The notes beneath the pieces were generated by a model. The model ran no database searches and was not told where the DNA came from. It was given only the letters and a program-made list of their open reading frames with translations. Made by a program: the position numbers and the translations under genes. Below, in pieces: positions 39,209 through 49,288 of a stretch of DNA of 64,000 bases (position 1 is the first letter of the stretch; the number at the start of each line of letters is the position of its first letter). This stretch comes from Paenibacillus sp. P25 (GTDB taxonomy: Bacteria; Bacillota; Bacilli; Paenibacillales; NBRC-103111): NCBI GenBank assembly GCA_024704175.1, contig CP085629.1, positions 744,001 through 808,000 of the forward strand, given 5' to 3'.

Positions 39209-40507
39209 ATGAAGCCTTCGAACCAGGGTGGATACCCCGTTAATGGAAGAGTGATTTTACATATCGATATGAATGCTTTCTACTGCTCCGTCCACGAAGC
39301 GGTCGAGCCTGAGAAGTACAAGGGCAAACCGGTAGCTGTGGCGGGCAGTGTGGAGCTGCGCAAGGGCATTATTGTGACTTGTTCTTACAAGGCCAGGGAA
39401 AAAGGGGTCCGCACGGGTATGCTGGTCGGACAAGCGCAGAAGCTGTGTCCCGAGCTCATCCTGATCAAGCCCGATTTCGATTTGTACCGGTCCTTTTCCC
39501 GCCGTTTTATGAAAATCGCCTATGAATATTCCCCGCTTGTCGAAGCGATGTCGATCGACGAATGCTATATCGATATCACCGGCTCGAAGACGCTCGGAAC
39601 GCCTCTGGAGATCGCGCATACGATCCAGGACCGGATCCGCGAAGAACTGCATCTGCCCTGCTCGATCGGGGTCGCCCCGAACAAGCCGCTGGCCAAGATG
39701 GCGTCGGATATGAAGAAGCCGAACGGCATCTCCGTTCTGCGGAAGAGGGATGTTCCCAAGGTGCTGTGGCCTGAGCCCTGCTCCCACTTGTTCGGTATCG
39801 GGAAGAAGACGGCCGAGAAGCTGAAGCGGCTCCAGATTCATACGCTGGGGCAGCTGGCGAATGCCGATGAGAAGTCGCTTACCGATCATTTCGGCATTAT
39901 GGGGGCGGTTCTGAAGCGTTCGGCCAACGGCGAAGATCATTCTCCCGTCAATCCGGAGCATGAGCAGAGCAAATCGATCGGGCATACCACTACGCCGCCA
40001 TCGAACTATACGGAGAGGGAAGCGATTCATCGCGTTTTTCTCAATCTCAGCGATCAGGTCGGCCGGCGCCTGCGCAGACAAGGATTGATGGCGAACACGG
40101 TGCAGATCACGATCCGCGACCCGGACATGAAGACCATCACCCGGGCGGCGAAGCTGTCCGAGCCTTCGGAGAATGCCGATATTTTTTACCGGGAGGCGTG
40201 CAAGCTGTTCGACCGCCACTGGAAGCGAGGGGAGCCCGTGCGGTCGCTGGGGGTGACCGTGCAAAATTTGACGGCGAAGCAGGAAACACCGGTTCAGCTC
40301 GATTTGTTCGACTATGAGAAGCGACCGCTCAAGGAAAAGCTCATTCAAACGATGGATGCACTCCGCGACAAGTATGGGGACCATGTCATTCTAACCGCCG
40401 GCATGCTGGGAGACGATCCCTCCACCTTGATCCGCAATTCCAAGATCCGCGGGACCTCGCTGCAGATGGATCATTTGAAGCTGAGAGGACTGGAGGAAGA
40501 CGAATGA
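39209..40507 (+). CDS. dinB: DNA polymerase IV (Y family)
   Basis: Translesion polymerase of 432 residues, intact. Catalytic metal sites are in HIDMNAFYCSVHEA and EAMSIDECYIDITG; SIGVAPNKPLAKMASDMKKP, helix-hairpin-helix FGIGKKTAEKLKRL and a little-finger domain follow. The segment QLDLFDY (about residue 372) is a beta-clamp-binding motif. The N-terminal extension of about ten residues before GRVILHID is common in Paenibacillus-type DinB. A GGAGG site lies about eleven bases before the ATG. The stop overlaps the mobB start by four bases. Confidence 0.95.
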   Translation: MKPSNQGGYPVNGRVILHIDMNAFYCSVHEAVEPEKYKGKPVAVAGSVELRKGIIVTCSYKAREKGVRTGMLVGQAQKLCPELILIKPDFDLYRSFSRRFMKIAYEYSPLVEAMSIDECYIDITGSKTLGTPLEIAHTIQDRIREELHLPCSIGVAPNKPLAKMASDMKKPNGISVLRKRDVPKVLWPEPCSHLFGIGKKTAEKLKRLQIHTLGQLANADEKSLTDHFGIMGAVLKRSANGEDHSPVNPEHEQSKSIGHTTTPPSNYTEREAIHRVFLNLSDQVGRRLRRQGLMANTVQITIRDPDMKTITRAAKLSEPSENADIFYREACKLFDRHWKRGEPVRSLGVTVQNLTAKQETPVQLDLFDYEKRPLKEKLIQTMDALRDKYGDHVILTAGMLGDDPSTLIRNSKIRGTSLQMDHLKLRGLEEDE

Positions 40508-41010
40508 CGAATGCGATCGGCTTTGCGGGATTTTCCGGGAGCGGCAAGACCACGCTGATTTCCCGGTTGACAGCCCGGTTCGGTGAGCAGGGGATCCGGG
40601 TCGCCGTGATAAAACATGATGCCCACGGGCACTATAAAGAAGTCCCCGGTACGGATTCAGCTTTGTTCGCTGCGAGCGGAGCCTCAGCCGTTGTCGTAAT
40701 ATCCCCCGAGGAAGCGCTGATCCGTGAAAGAGAACGGGTGAGCTTGGAGCAAATGCTGGAACGGCTGGACCACCGCTATGATCTTATATTAATAGAAGGT
40801 TTCAAACAGGGGAGCCATGACCAGATCGCCGTCTTCAGGACAGAGGAGCAGGCGGAGATCCTAAGCGCCGTCCCGCGGCCTCCCGTTGCCTGCGCCGTGG
40901 GCGACTTGCCGCATGCCGAATCCTCAGGTGGGGTTCCGGTATACAGCATTGACGATATCGAAGGACTCGCCCGGTTTATCGCGGAAAGGTTTCATCTGGA
41001 TTTCACTTGA
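40504..41010 (+). CDS. mobB: Molybdopterin-guanine dinucleotide biosynthesis protein MobB
   Basis: A 168-residue P-loop GTPase-like adaptor that assists MobA in adding GMP to molybdopterin. Walker A is GFSGSGKTTLISRL at the N-terminus; VIKHDAHGH and LILIEGFKQGSHDQIAVF are family signatures. It is coupled to dinB by an ATGA overlap, which is probably chance operon packing, since no other molybdenum-cofactor gene is in the window. Frame intact. Confidence 0.9.
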   Translation: MTNAIGFAGFSGSGKTTLISRLTARFGEQGIRVAVIKHDAHGHYKEVPGTDSALFAASGASAVVVISPEEALIRERERVSLEQMLERLDHRYDLILIEGFKQGSHDQIAVFRTEEQAEILSAVPRPPVACAVGDLPHAESSGGVPVYSIDDIEGLARFIAERFHLDFT

Positions 41011-41055
41011 ACCGATACGGATAAGTTATCATACCGTTCACTACTTTCTATTTGA

Positions 41056-41355
<300 letters not shown>

Positions 41356-41377
41356 TAGAAGACATAAGTATGACGAG

Positions 41378-41412
41378 AAGCTTGTCTCCTTTGCCGGGGA
41401 CAGGCTTTTTTG
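41378..41412 (+). terminator. Terminator after the ferredoxin gene
   Basis: AAGCTTGTCTCC / GGGGACAGGCTT hairpin with a six-base loop, followed by six T. Confidence 0.85.
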
Positions 41413-41494
41413 TTGTTTGCCTTCTCCATTTTTGACCAAAAGCCCTATTTCCTATGGTACTATTTAGTAGAGCTTAAGGAAAACACTGGGGGGC

Positions 41495-43334
41495 ATGACA
41501 TTGAAAAGCAGGTTAAACCGGAAGGCGGTTATTGCGCTTGGCAATTTGGCCGTTGTTGTCATTTGCGCCGTACTGCTTTTCTCCGGTTCGATCGGAGTGG
41601 TATCCGACCGTTTGTACGATTTTGACTTGAGGCATACCATGAGTCAACAGCCGCATGAAGATATTGTCATTATAGGGATTGACGATCAATCGATCAGAGA
41701 AGTGGGACCTTATCCGTGGGACCGCAAGGTGTATGCACAGCTGATTCACAAGCTGGAGCAGGCCGGAGCCAAGGTCATAGGCTTTGATATCGAGCTGTAT
41801 TCGGACAGCGGCAGTACGGAAAGCGACAAGGCCCTGGCCGATGCGCTGGCGGGATACCGCAATATTATTATCCCGTCCCACGCTCGGCTGGAAAATGAGT
41901 TCACAAGGTCCACCGAGGTCAAGGCGGGTCAGCTGATGACGGCGAAGTCCGTCGTGGATCCGATTCCGGCTTTTTATAACCAGAATAACCGGGCCCATAT
42001 CAATGCCGCATACGATTCGGACGGCGTCATCCGGTCGAACTGGCTTCAAATCGATACTCCGCAGGGCGTCTATCCGTCCCTGTCCCTCGCGATGGCCCGG
42101 CTTGCGGACGCGGACGTGCGGCGGTTTATGAATTTGCCCGTGGCGGAGGGGATGCCGCGGTCGGAGCTTCGAATCCGCTGGGACGCCGGGGAATTTGATT
42201 TCGAAACGATCCCGTTCATCAAGGTGCTGAACGGCTCCGTCCCGATGCAAACGTTCAAGGACCGGCTCGTCCTTGTCGGATATACGGCGCCGGGGGCGGA
42301 TGAAGGCATTACTCCGATTGAGAAGCACATGCATCTCGTCTACGCGCACGCCAATCTTTTGAACCAAATTTTGAAAGGGCAGGTCATTACGCCGACAGGG
42401 AGGCTCCTGCCCCTGGGCCTCACCCTGCTCATTCTGGTGATGTACGGCTATAGCACTTGGCGATTGCGGCCCATCCCGGGGATCGTGCTGGTAGCGGCTG
42501 TGACCGTTCTCCTGATCGCGGGGCAGTTCGTCTTATTTCAATATTCGCTTCGCCATCTGGACGTGATGGGGGCCGTAGTCGGCGGCCTGGTCTCTTATCT
42601 CGGTAATATCGCCATGAAAACCTATTTTGAGACGAAGCAGAAAAATTATATCACCAAGCAGTTCGGCAGATACATATCTCCTGATCTGGTTAAGGAAATT
42701 GCCAGCGGCCGAGCAGGAAATCCGGCTTGGAGGCATCAGCAAGGAGCTGAGCATTCTTTTTCTCGATATCCGCGGCTTTACCTCCTTGTCCGAGAAGCTG
42801 AGACCGGAGGAGGTCGTCGATTTTCTGAACATGATGTTCAACCTGATCACCGAGCGGGCGCTGGCCAATCACGGGACGATCGACAAATTTATAGGGGATG
42901 CGGCCATGATTTTGTTCAATGCGCCGCTGGATGTGCCGGATCATCCCTATTATGCGGTCAAGACGGCTTGCGAGATTCAGCAGGGGATGGAAAAGGTGCG
43001 GGCGGAAGTAAGGGACAAGTACGGGATTACGGTCAGCGTGGGCATCGGCATCAACACGGGCGAGGTGGTTGTCGGCAATATCGGTTCGTACCTTCGCGTC
43101 GATTATACGGCGATCGGGGACCATGTCAACACGGCCGCCCGGATCGAATCGAGCACAGGGCCCAATCAGATCCTTGTCTCCGAACGGACCTACGAGCGGA
43201 CCCGGAATGACTTTGAATACCGCTTTGCCGGCGAGAAGCTGATGAAAGGGAAGAGCGTGCCGCTCAAGCTGTTTGAGGTCCTTGGACGAAAGGAAGCTCG
43301 GTATGAAGAGGAGCCTCATCTTATGAAAGCATAA
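41495..43334 (+). CDS. CHASE2-domain class III adenylate/guanylate cyclase, one frameshift
   Basis: About 613 residues. After one N-terminal helix (VIALGNLAVVVICAVLLFSG) comes an extracellular CHASE2 sensor (RLYDFDLRHTM, DIVIIGIDDQSIREVGPYPW, GFDIELYSDSG, FKDRLVLVGYTAPGADE). Three helices follow, and then a cytoplasmic cyclase domain. Metal-binding aspartates are in ILFLDIRGFTSLSEKL and FIGDAAMILFNAP; VDYTAIGDHVNTAARIES completes the active site. The frame breaks near 42715 between the last helix and the catalytic domain. The start is ATG 41495 or TTG 41501 (GGGGGG upstream). First gene of the envelope cluster; product nucleotide and input signal unknown. Confidence 0.88.
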
Positions 43335-43427
43335 ACCTGCCTTAGCCGCTTGCCTAATCATTTCCCGGCGGGAACCGATATTTAAAATAGTGGATTCCGC
43401 GGGTCAGAGAGAGAGGAGCACTAGATA

Positions 43428-45766
43428 GTGGAAACTGTAAGCTTTACAAGGAGGGGAAAATGGGGGCCGACGACGGCCTTGATCGTCGTCTCGGCCCTGC
43501 TGCTCACCGTGCTTTCCCTATGGACGGCGCCGGAAGCCCAGGCCAAGACGGTCCGGGCCGCGCTCGTAGTTGAGGTGACCGGAGATGTAAAGGTAAAGAA
43601 AGCCGGAGGCTCGAAAAGCTACGAGGTCTATAAGGACATGCCGCTGAATCAGGGCGATCTGATTACGACCGGAGAAGCCTCATCCGCCGTCCTGCGCATC
43701 GCGGACCGCGACGACGAACTGACGATCAGCGCCAATGCGGAAGTATACATCTCGGAATTAACCGAAGACGGGGAAGGGACTGCATCCAAATTGAAAGCTT
43801 GGGCCGGCTCCCTGTGGTCGAAGGTGAAGTCTCTGGTAAGCCCGGACGACCGGTTCGAGGTGGAGACGCCGACGGCTGTCATGGGCGTCCGCGGAACGCA
43901 GTTTTTGACCTTCGTCAACCCGAACACGGGCGAGACTGTCATGCTCGTGGCTTCCGGACGGGTCCGAGCTGAAGCGGATAACGGAGAAGAACGGAGCACT
44001 GGACTTGTAACCGTCTACCCGGCACAGCAAATCAGCCTGAACGCAGGGCCTCAGCAAGCGGATCTACGGACCAGGGTGACGTACGCCGATATCCAAAACA
44101 TCGTTAAGACGGCCGATCCTAGAGTGCTGGAAGCGTTCGTCAATAACATTCCGGATATCCAAAAAGAAAATGACGGGATCAAGGACAAGCTGCTGGAGCA
44201 ATTCCAGCAAGGGATGGAGAAGCCGGAGCAGCAGTCGATCCTCAAATTCAGTTCTCCATCCGATCTGGAGAAGGTTCTGCAGAACTTTGACGCCTGGATT
44301 CCGAGCCTCGTGAAGGAGGCCGTGGATGCCAACAAGATCGGGGCTAACCGGATTGACGACTTGAATAAGCGGATTTCGGACCCGGAGAAGCGCATTGATT
44401 TGAATCATATTCCGAAGCTGGATCAAGCCGCCGGGATAGACCCGCTTGTCGAGGAATTAAAGAAGCAGAGCGGACCGGAGAGCGACAGTTTTGCGGAAGA
44501 GCAGCGTGTGATCCGAGACAACCGGCAAAGATTATCCGCGCTTCTCGACAAGCTGGAAGAGGACCGGCGCCAAATCGATCAAACGAACAGTCAAACCTCC
44601 GAACAGATGAACCGGCAGGCGTTGGAGGCTTTACTGGCCCTTTTGGACCCTTCGGCCCGGCAGCAGTTCCTTGAGAATCAGAAGAAAAACGGACAGACGC
44701 AGACAGTGTCTTCTTCTAATAGCGGCGGATCTTCATCCGGGGAAAGCTCCTCATCCGATTCCACTCCCAGTGCGCCTCAGATCGTCTCTCCCGCGCGGAT
44801 ATCACCATGGTGAATCCGGTGGTGATCAAAGTAAAGGCGCCAAGCAGCGGGACCGTTCAGATTTATAATGGAAGCGAACTGGTTGGAACGAAGGAGATGA
44901 GCGGGGACAGTGAAGCGGACATTAAGCTGAATGCACTCCCCGAAGGGACTTACCGGTTGACGGCAAGAACGGTAAGAGGAGGGGAAAGAAGCGCGCCTGT
45001 GTCTTTGCCCGCCATCACCGTGGTCGATCCGGGCATGCCCGAGTTAATCAGTCCGGTGACGGATACGGTCTTCGGACCGGGAATGGTTAACATCAGGGCC
45101 AAGGCGCCGGCCGGCAGTAAGTCGCTTGTCTTGAACGGGGATACCATCCTGGCCGGCGTGGAAGGAAAGGGAGCGGAGGTCGTGACGATTCCGGCGCCTG
45201 ACGGCGCCTACGACCAGCTCGTTCTGGTGACGGAAAAGTCAGGTTTGCGCGGTGCAAGCATACCGGTAACGGGCAGCATTTCTGTGGATTCGGGCAGCTC
45301 TGTCTATTTGTCCGGGCCGACCGTGGAGAACGGCTATGCCACATTTGCTCTAATGTTAAAAAATTTCACCGGAGCCAGGTCCCTTTACGCCGTTGAAGCG
45401 CATTTGGTATATAACAACAGCGATCTGAAGTATACGGGTCCCGCCCGGCCGACCGACGAGCCTTCAACGGTATTTGACGGCGGTCAGACCGTCGAAATCC
45501 TCCGCGAGGTGAAGGGCGGGACCCAAAATGAGCTGATTTATGCGGGAGCCCAATTTGCAGCCGGCAGTACGGGAGCGGATAATCTGAATATCAACGGCGA
45601 AAAGCTGATCGTAAGAATCCCGCTTCAGGTACTGAATACGGACGTGACGCCCAAGGCCGATTTGGTTTATGTGAAGATCGTGAATAGCGAATCGGGAACG
45701 GTATATGAACTGCCGGTTCGTTCGGCGGCGCGCCTTAACGGGAATACAGGAAGGGGACCTCTATGA
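43428..45766 (+). CDS. Secreted FecR-domain protein with C-terminal cohesin-like domain, one frameshift
   Basis: About 780 residues. A signal peptide (residues 16-40, ending EAQA) leads to a FecR domain (VVEVTGDVKVKKAGGSK, DMPLNQGDLITTGEASSAVL, VETPTAVMGVRGTQF). A helical region, a Ser-rich linker (about 430-455), Ig-like beta repeats (VVIKVKAPSSGTVQIYNGSE) and a C-terminal cohesin-like domain (ARSLYAVEAHLVYNNSDLKY, then LNINGEKLIVRIPLQV) follow. The frame breaks near 44798; one added G gives SPAADITMVNPVV. It starts about 90 bases after the cyclase and overlaps the NHL gene by four bases. Probably a surface sensor or scaffold. Confidence 0.82.
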
Positions 45767-47382
45767 AAACAGGAAGCAGGGCGGCTGTAATTTCCGTCAT
45801 CTCTTTTGCTTTAATCGGAGGCGGCGGGGTTTCCGCCGCTTCGATCGGCAAAGACGGATTAAGAGGAGAACATGGGCAGGTGTTAACCGAGGTGACGACG
45901 GCGGCTGGGGGCAGCAGTTTAGGCGGCGTGAACGGGCCTGGGCTTTCCGCTTTGTTCCGCATGCCCGCAGGTCTCGCGGCGATGCCGGACGGCTCCTTGC
46001 TCATCGCGGATTCCCGGAATCATTTGATTCGGAAATGGGATCATGGGCAGATCGGAAGCTACGCCGGCTTGATCTATAAGCTCGACGAGAAGGGCTTCCC
46101 CGCCGGCGGATTGCTGGACGGAACCAGGGACATGTCGGTTTTCCGGGAGCCGATGGGGATGGCCGCGGATTCGTCGGGAAATGTCTATGTGGCGGATTCC
46201 GAGAATCATGCGGTCCGGAAGATCGGCGCAGACGGACAAGTCACGACGCTGGCGGGCAGCGGACTGATCGGGAGCAAGGATGGAAAAGGGAGGGAAGCAA
46301 CCTTTCATCATCCGACGGATGTGGCGGTTGCCCCGGACGGTACCGTCTACGTGGCCGACTCGCTGAACCACTTGATCCGCCGCATCACCCCGGAGGGAGA
46401 AGTAAGCACGCTGAATGCCGCATCAAGCCGCGTTATCGCCGTAACGCCGGGCCAAGCGGTCATGGCGGGCGATTATCAGGACGGCGATTTGGTCGCCGCA
46501 CGGTTTAACGAACCGACAAGTCTTGTTCTGGACAGCAAAGGGAACCTGTACGTCAGCGATTCCGGCAATCAGCGGATCCGTTATATCGACCTCGGCCAAG
46601 GCAAGGTAACCACTGTAGCCGGATCCAGCCTTGCTTCGGATGCATCAGGTTTATACGACAAGAATGAGCTGTACGCACCGGGAGATGATGCCGACGGGAA
46701 TGCCCTTCAGGCCAAATTTCATTACCCGATGGGGCTGGCGCTGACGGAAGAAGGCGGGCTGGTCATTGCGGACAGCCAAAATCATGCGATTCGTTATCTG
46801 AAGGACGGCCTGGTAACGACCTTGGCGGGGTCGGCGGACGGTTCGCCGGGGGCCGCCGACGGAACCGAGAGCGGCGCGCGGTTCGAGCGACCGACGGATG
46901 TGGCCGTGGCGGCGGACGGAAACGTGTATGTGGCGGATTCGTTCAACAACAAAATCCGCAAAATCAGCTTATACCGGTCGCCGGACCCTGTACCGCAGGA
47001 CGACCGCATCAAGGTGGTCCTGGACTCGAAGTGGATCGAATTCGACGCGCAGCCGGAAATCGTGAACGGCCGGACGATGGTGCCGGTGCGGGCGATCGCG
47101 GAAGCGCTCGGTTACAAGGTTGGATTCGACGAATCTACGCGGACCGTCCAGCTGGTCAAAGACGCGGTAACGATCGAACTGTACGTCGGGCGTACGGGAA
47201 TCAGACGGATGGAGCAGGGCAAAGGGCCTGTCATGAAACCGACGGATACGGAGCCCTACATCAAGCAGGATCTCACGTATGTCCCCGTCCGTTTCTTCGC
47301 CGAAGAAACCGGACTGGACGTGCAGTGGAACGATGCCAACCGAACCGTCATTCTCCGAAAGAAAACGTCAGCGAGTTCTTAA
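45763..47382 (+). CDS. Secreted NHL-repeat beta-propeller protein with copper-amine-oxidase-N-like domain
   Basis: A 539-residue protein, intact. The signal peptide (about 1-27) ends SAA. Five to six NHL repeats follow, each like DVAVAPDGTVYVADSLNHLI, with spacers such as VTTLAGSGLIGSKDGKG, which should build a propeller. The last 115 residues (IKVVLDSKWIEFDAQPEIVN, RTMVPVRAIAEALGYKVGFD, TYVPVRFFAEETGLDVQWND) form the stalk-like domain common in Paenibacillus surface proteins. It is translationally coupled to the FecR/cohesin protein by an ATGA overlap, hinting that the two act together outside the cell. Confidence 0.87.
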   Translation: MKTGSRAAVISVISFALIGGGGVSAASIGKDGLRGEHGQVLTEVTTAAGGSSLGGVNGPGLSALFRMPAGLAAMPDGSLLIADSRNHLIRKWDHGQIGSYAGLIYKLDEKGFPAGGLLDGTRDMSVFREPMGMAADSSGNVYVADSENHAVRKIGADGQVTTLAGSGLIGSKDGKGREATFHHPTDVAVAPDGTVYVADSLNHLIRRITPEGEVSTLNAASSRVIAVTPGQAVMAGDYQDGDLVAARFNEPTSLVLDSKGNLYVSDSGNQRIRYIDLGQGKVTTVAGSSLASDASGLYDKNELYAPGDDADGNALQAKFHYPMGLALTEEGGLVIADSQNHAIRYLKDGLVTTLAGSADGSPGAADGTESGARFERPTDVAVAADGNVYVADSFNNKIRKISLYRSPDPVPQDDRIKVVLDSKWIEFDAQPEIVNGRTMVPVRAIAEALGYKVGFDESTRTVQLVKDAVTIELYVGRTGIRRMEQGKGPVMKPTDTEPYIKQDLTYVPVRFFAEETGLDVQWNDANRTVILRKKTSASS

Positions 47383-47507
47383 CTCGATGCAAGGCACCCT
47401 GCCGGTGCGGCCGTGGTCAGGTTCCCCACAGCGGTGTCTTTCTTGTCTAAAGATTCGGTTCCAAGCGGCCGATAAAAGTAGGAAGAAGGTGGAAAGAGGG
47501 GTGGCTC

Positions 47508-48936
47508 ATGAAACCTGACCGCACGGAGAAAGGGCTGCAGGCCTTTTTCAGGCAGGATCCGTCTTATTTGAAGAAGTACGTCAGGCAGCACCCGGATAAT
47601 AAAATGGCATGGTACCTCCTCGGCCGGGAATACGAAGCGTCGGGCAAACGGGGGAAGGCGCTATACTGCTATGCGCAGGCGGGCGAAATATATGAGGCTT
47701 ACGAGAACCAGACGGTACAGTTGCCGCCGGAGGCGCTTGAGCCGATTGAACGGTGGCGTAAGGCATCGCGCCGCAAAAAGCGGCTGGCCGTATTGCGGGC
47801 ACTGGTCTTAACGGCGCTGCCGCTGCCGCGCGCGGTGGTTTATGCGCCCTCGCGTATTCCGGATTCCGGAAATCCGAAGGCCGCCCTGCCCCCGGAGGTG
47901 ACGGCCCGGCGGCTGCAGGAAACGAAGGTTTATTATTTGGCGGGGCAGAAGACGAAAGAAGCGGTAGGCTCGGCACTGCAGCAAATGCTGCTGCAGGAAC
48001 GGCCGGCCGGGTACGGCATTCTGGCGCGGGGCATCCTCATGGGAACGACGCCGTGGATCGGCTGGCTGAACAAACCGGAGCTGCTGTTATCCGTTGAAGC
48101 CAAGGAGGGCGCCTCCCAGCAGCAAATTTATTATCATGATGCGGAAAGCTGCGGGTCGCCAGCCCAGCGATCCGTCCAAGGCATCCGGTATCGTCTCGGC
48201 TTGGATGACGCAGCAGGAGCAGGAGATGGTGCTCCGTTCGGCGGTTGCCGCCTATATCCGCCGTACCGGCCGCGTTCCGGAAGACGCCGGCCAGTTGACA
48301 CAGCCTTATCCGAATAATACGCTTTCCGGTCTCACTCCCTATATGCAGGAGCTTTATGAGAAGGAAAAGGATCGGCTGCCCGGAGAGATGGCCGCCTGGG
48401 TCAGACAGCACCCGCGGCGGGCCGGAGATGCGTCGGCCGGCCCGGCGGCCGAGCCGGCTTCATCCGGCGCCTCGACGCTCACCAAGCCTTTAACGGAACC
48501 GCTGCGCATCGTGGTCGATAAACCGAGGCACCGGCTTGCGGTGCTGAGCGGCAATATGGTGGTCCGCAATTATCCGGTAGGCCTTGGCGCAGAGCGGACC
48601 CCGGAAGGAAGCTTTGCGATCAGTGAAAAGGTCCGCAATCCGAACGGAAAGTCGAACGGGGATTTCGGCGACCGCGGAATGACCCTGTCCGATACGCTGT
48701 ATGCGATTCATGGAACGAACAAGCCGGCCAGTATCGGCAAAGACGAATCGCTGGGCTGCATCCGGATGCTGAAGGACGATGTCGAGGAGCTGTTCGATCT
48801 GGTGCCTTTGGGAACGCCGGTCACGATCGGGAAGGACCTGATTCCGGAGCAAATCGAGCGGAGCGATCCGCCTTTTCATTTGCCCCTATACAGTGAGGAA
48901 ACGAATCCCGGCAAAGTGTACAAATGGCTGGATTAA
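47508..48936 (+). CDS. L,D-transpeptidase (YkuD domain) with TPR-like N-terminus, one frameshift
   Basis: About 475 residues. The N-terminal 60 residues (LKKYVRQHPDNKMAWYLLGR, EYEASGKRGKALYCYAQAGE) resemble a TPR, then a membrane helix (RLAVLRALVLTALPLPRAVV). The C-terminal YkuD domain includes RIVVDKPRHRLAVLSGNMVV, ERTPEGSFAISEKV and the active site IHGTNKPASIGKDESLGCIR with the nucleophilic Cys. It forms or edits peptidoglycan cross-links. The frame breaks near 48155. It lies about 125 bases after the NHL gene on the same strand and has AGGAAG upstream. Confidence 0.85.
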
Positions 48937-48972
48937 AAAGAGCTCGGCTTGAGATCAAGCCAAGCTCTTTTT
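48935..48972 (+). terminator. Bidirectional terminator ending the 41.5-48.9 kb cluster
   Basis: AAAAAGAGCT and AGCTCTTTTT close a hairpin with an inner GGCTTG-AGAT-CAAGCC stem. It starts at the last codon of the transpeptidase gene. Confidence 0.9.
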
Positions 48973-48986
48973 GCGGTGAAAGGTTA

Positions 48987-49121
48987 TTAGTGGTTAAAGA
49001 TGAGCGCCACGGCCATCGCTATGACGATTACGGCGAAAATCGAGCTGATCCAGATGATCAGCTTCTTGTTCGGTTCGTCCTTAGCTTTGCGCTGCAAGTA
49101 GGTCGGTTTGTTTTTGTGCAT
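48987..49121 (-). CDS. Small single-pass membrane protein (44 residues)
   Basis: A short frame encodes a basic N-terminus (MHKNKPTYLQRKAKDEPNKK) followed by one clear transmembrane helix (LIIWISSIFAVIVIAMAVAL) and a short end. The positive-inside arrangement places the N-terminus in the cytoplasm. The ribosome site is weak (AGGCAGGG). It ends 15 bases from the bidirectional terminator. No family recognised; similar tiny anchored proteins are common in Paenibacillus. Confidence 0.65.
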   Translation of the reverse strand: MHKNKPTYLQRKAKDEPNKKLIIWISSIFAVIVIAMAVALIFNH

Positions 49122-49168
49122 GCGAATCAGCCCTGCCTTTTCTCGGATATATTCTTATATTAACATAT

Positions 49169-49182
49169 TGAAAGCGTTTTAA
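49169..49182. promoter_or_regulatory. cre-like (CcpA) site
   Basis: TGAAAGCGTTTTAA fits the catabolite-responsive element consensus with one mismatch (A for C at position 13). It lies between the divergent small membrane gene and pyrD. Functional use is unproven. Confidence 0.3.
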
Positions 49183-49202
49183 AAGAGAGCTTTTTGGCCC
49201 TT

Positions 49203-49250
49203 GTCCTCTTTATTTTTACGCTGTAAAAGGATAAACTGTCAAAAGAGGAC
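49203..49250 (+). repeat. Nested inverted repeat in the pyrD leader
   Basis: GTCCTCTTT (49203-49211) and AAAGAGGAC (49242-49250) are perfect complements. Inside them, TTTTAC-GCT-GTAAAA forms a second perfect hairpin. The structure lies about 40 bases before the pyrD start codon. It has no T run, so it is not a terminator; an operator or RNA control element is possible. Confidence 0.5.
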
Positions 49251-49288
49251 TATCGATACCCGAGCGGACAGAGGAGAGAACAACAAGA

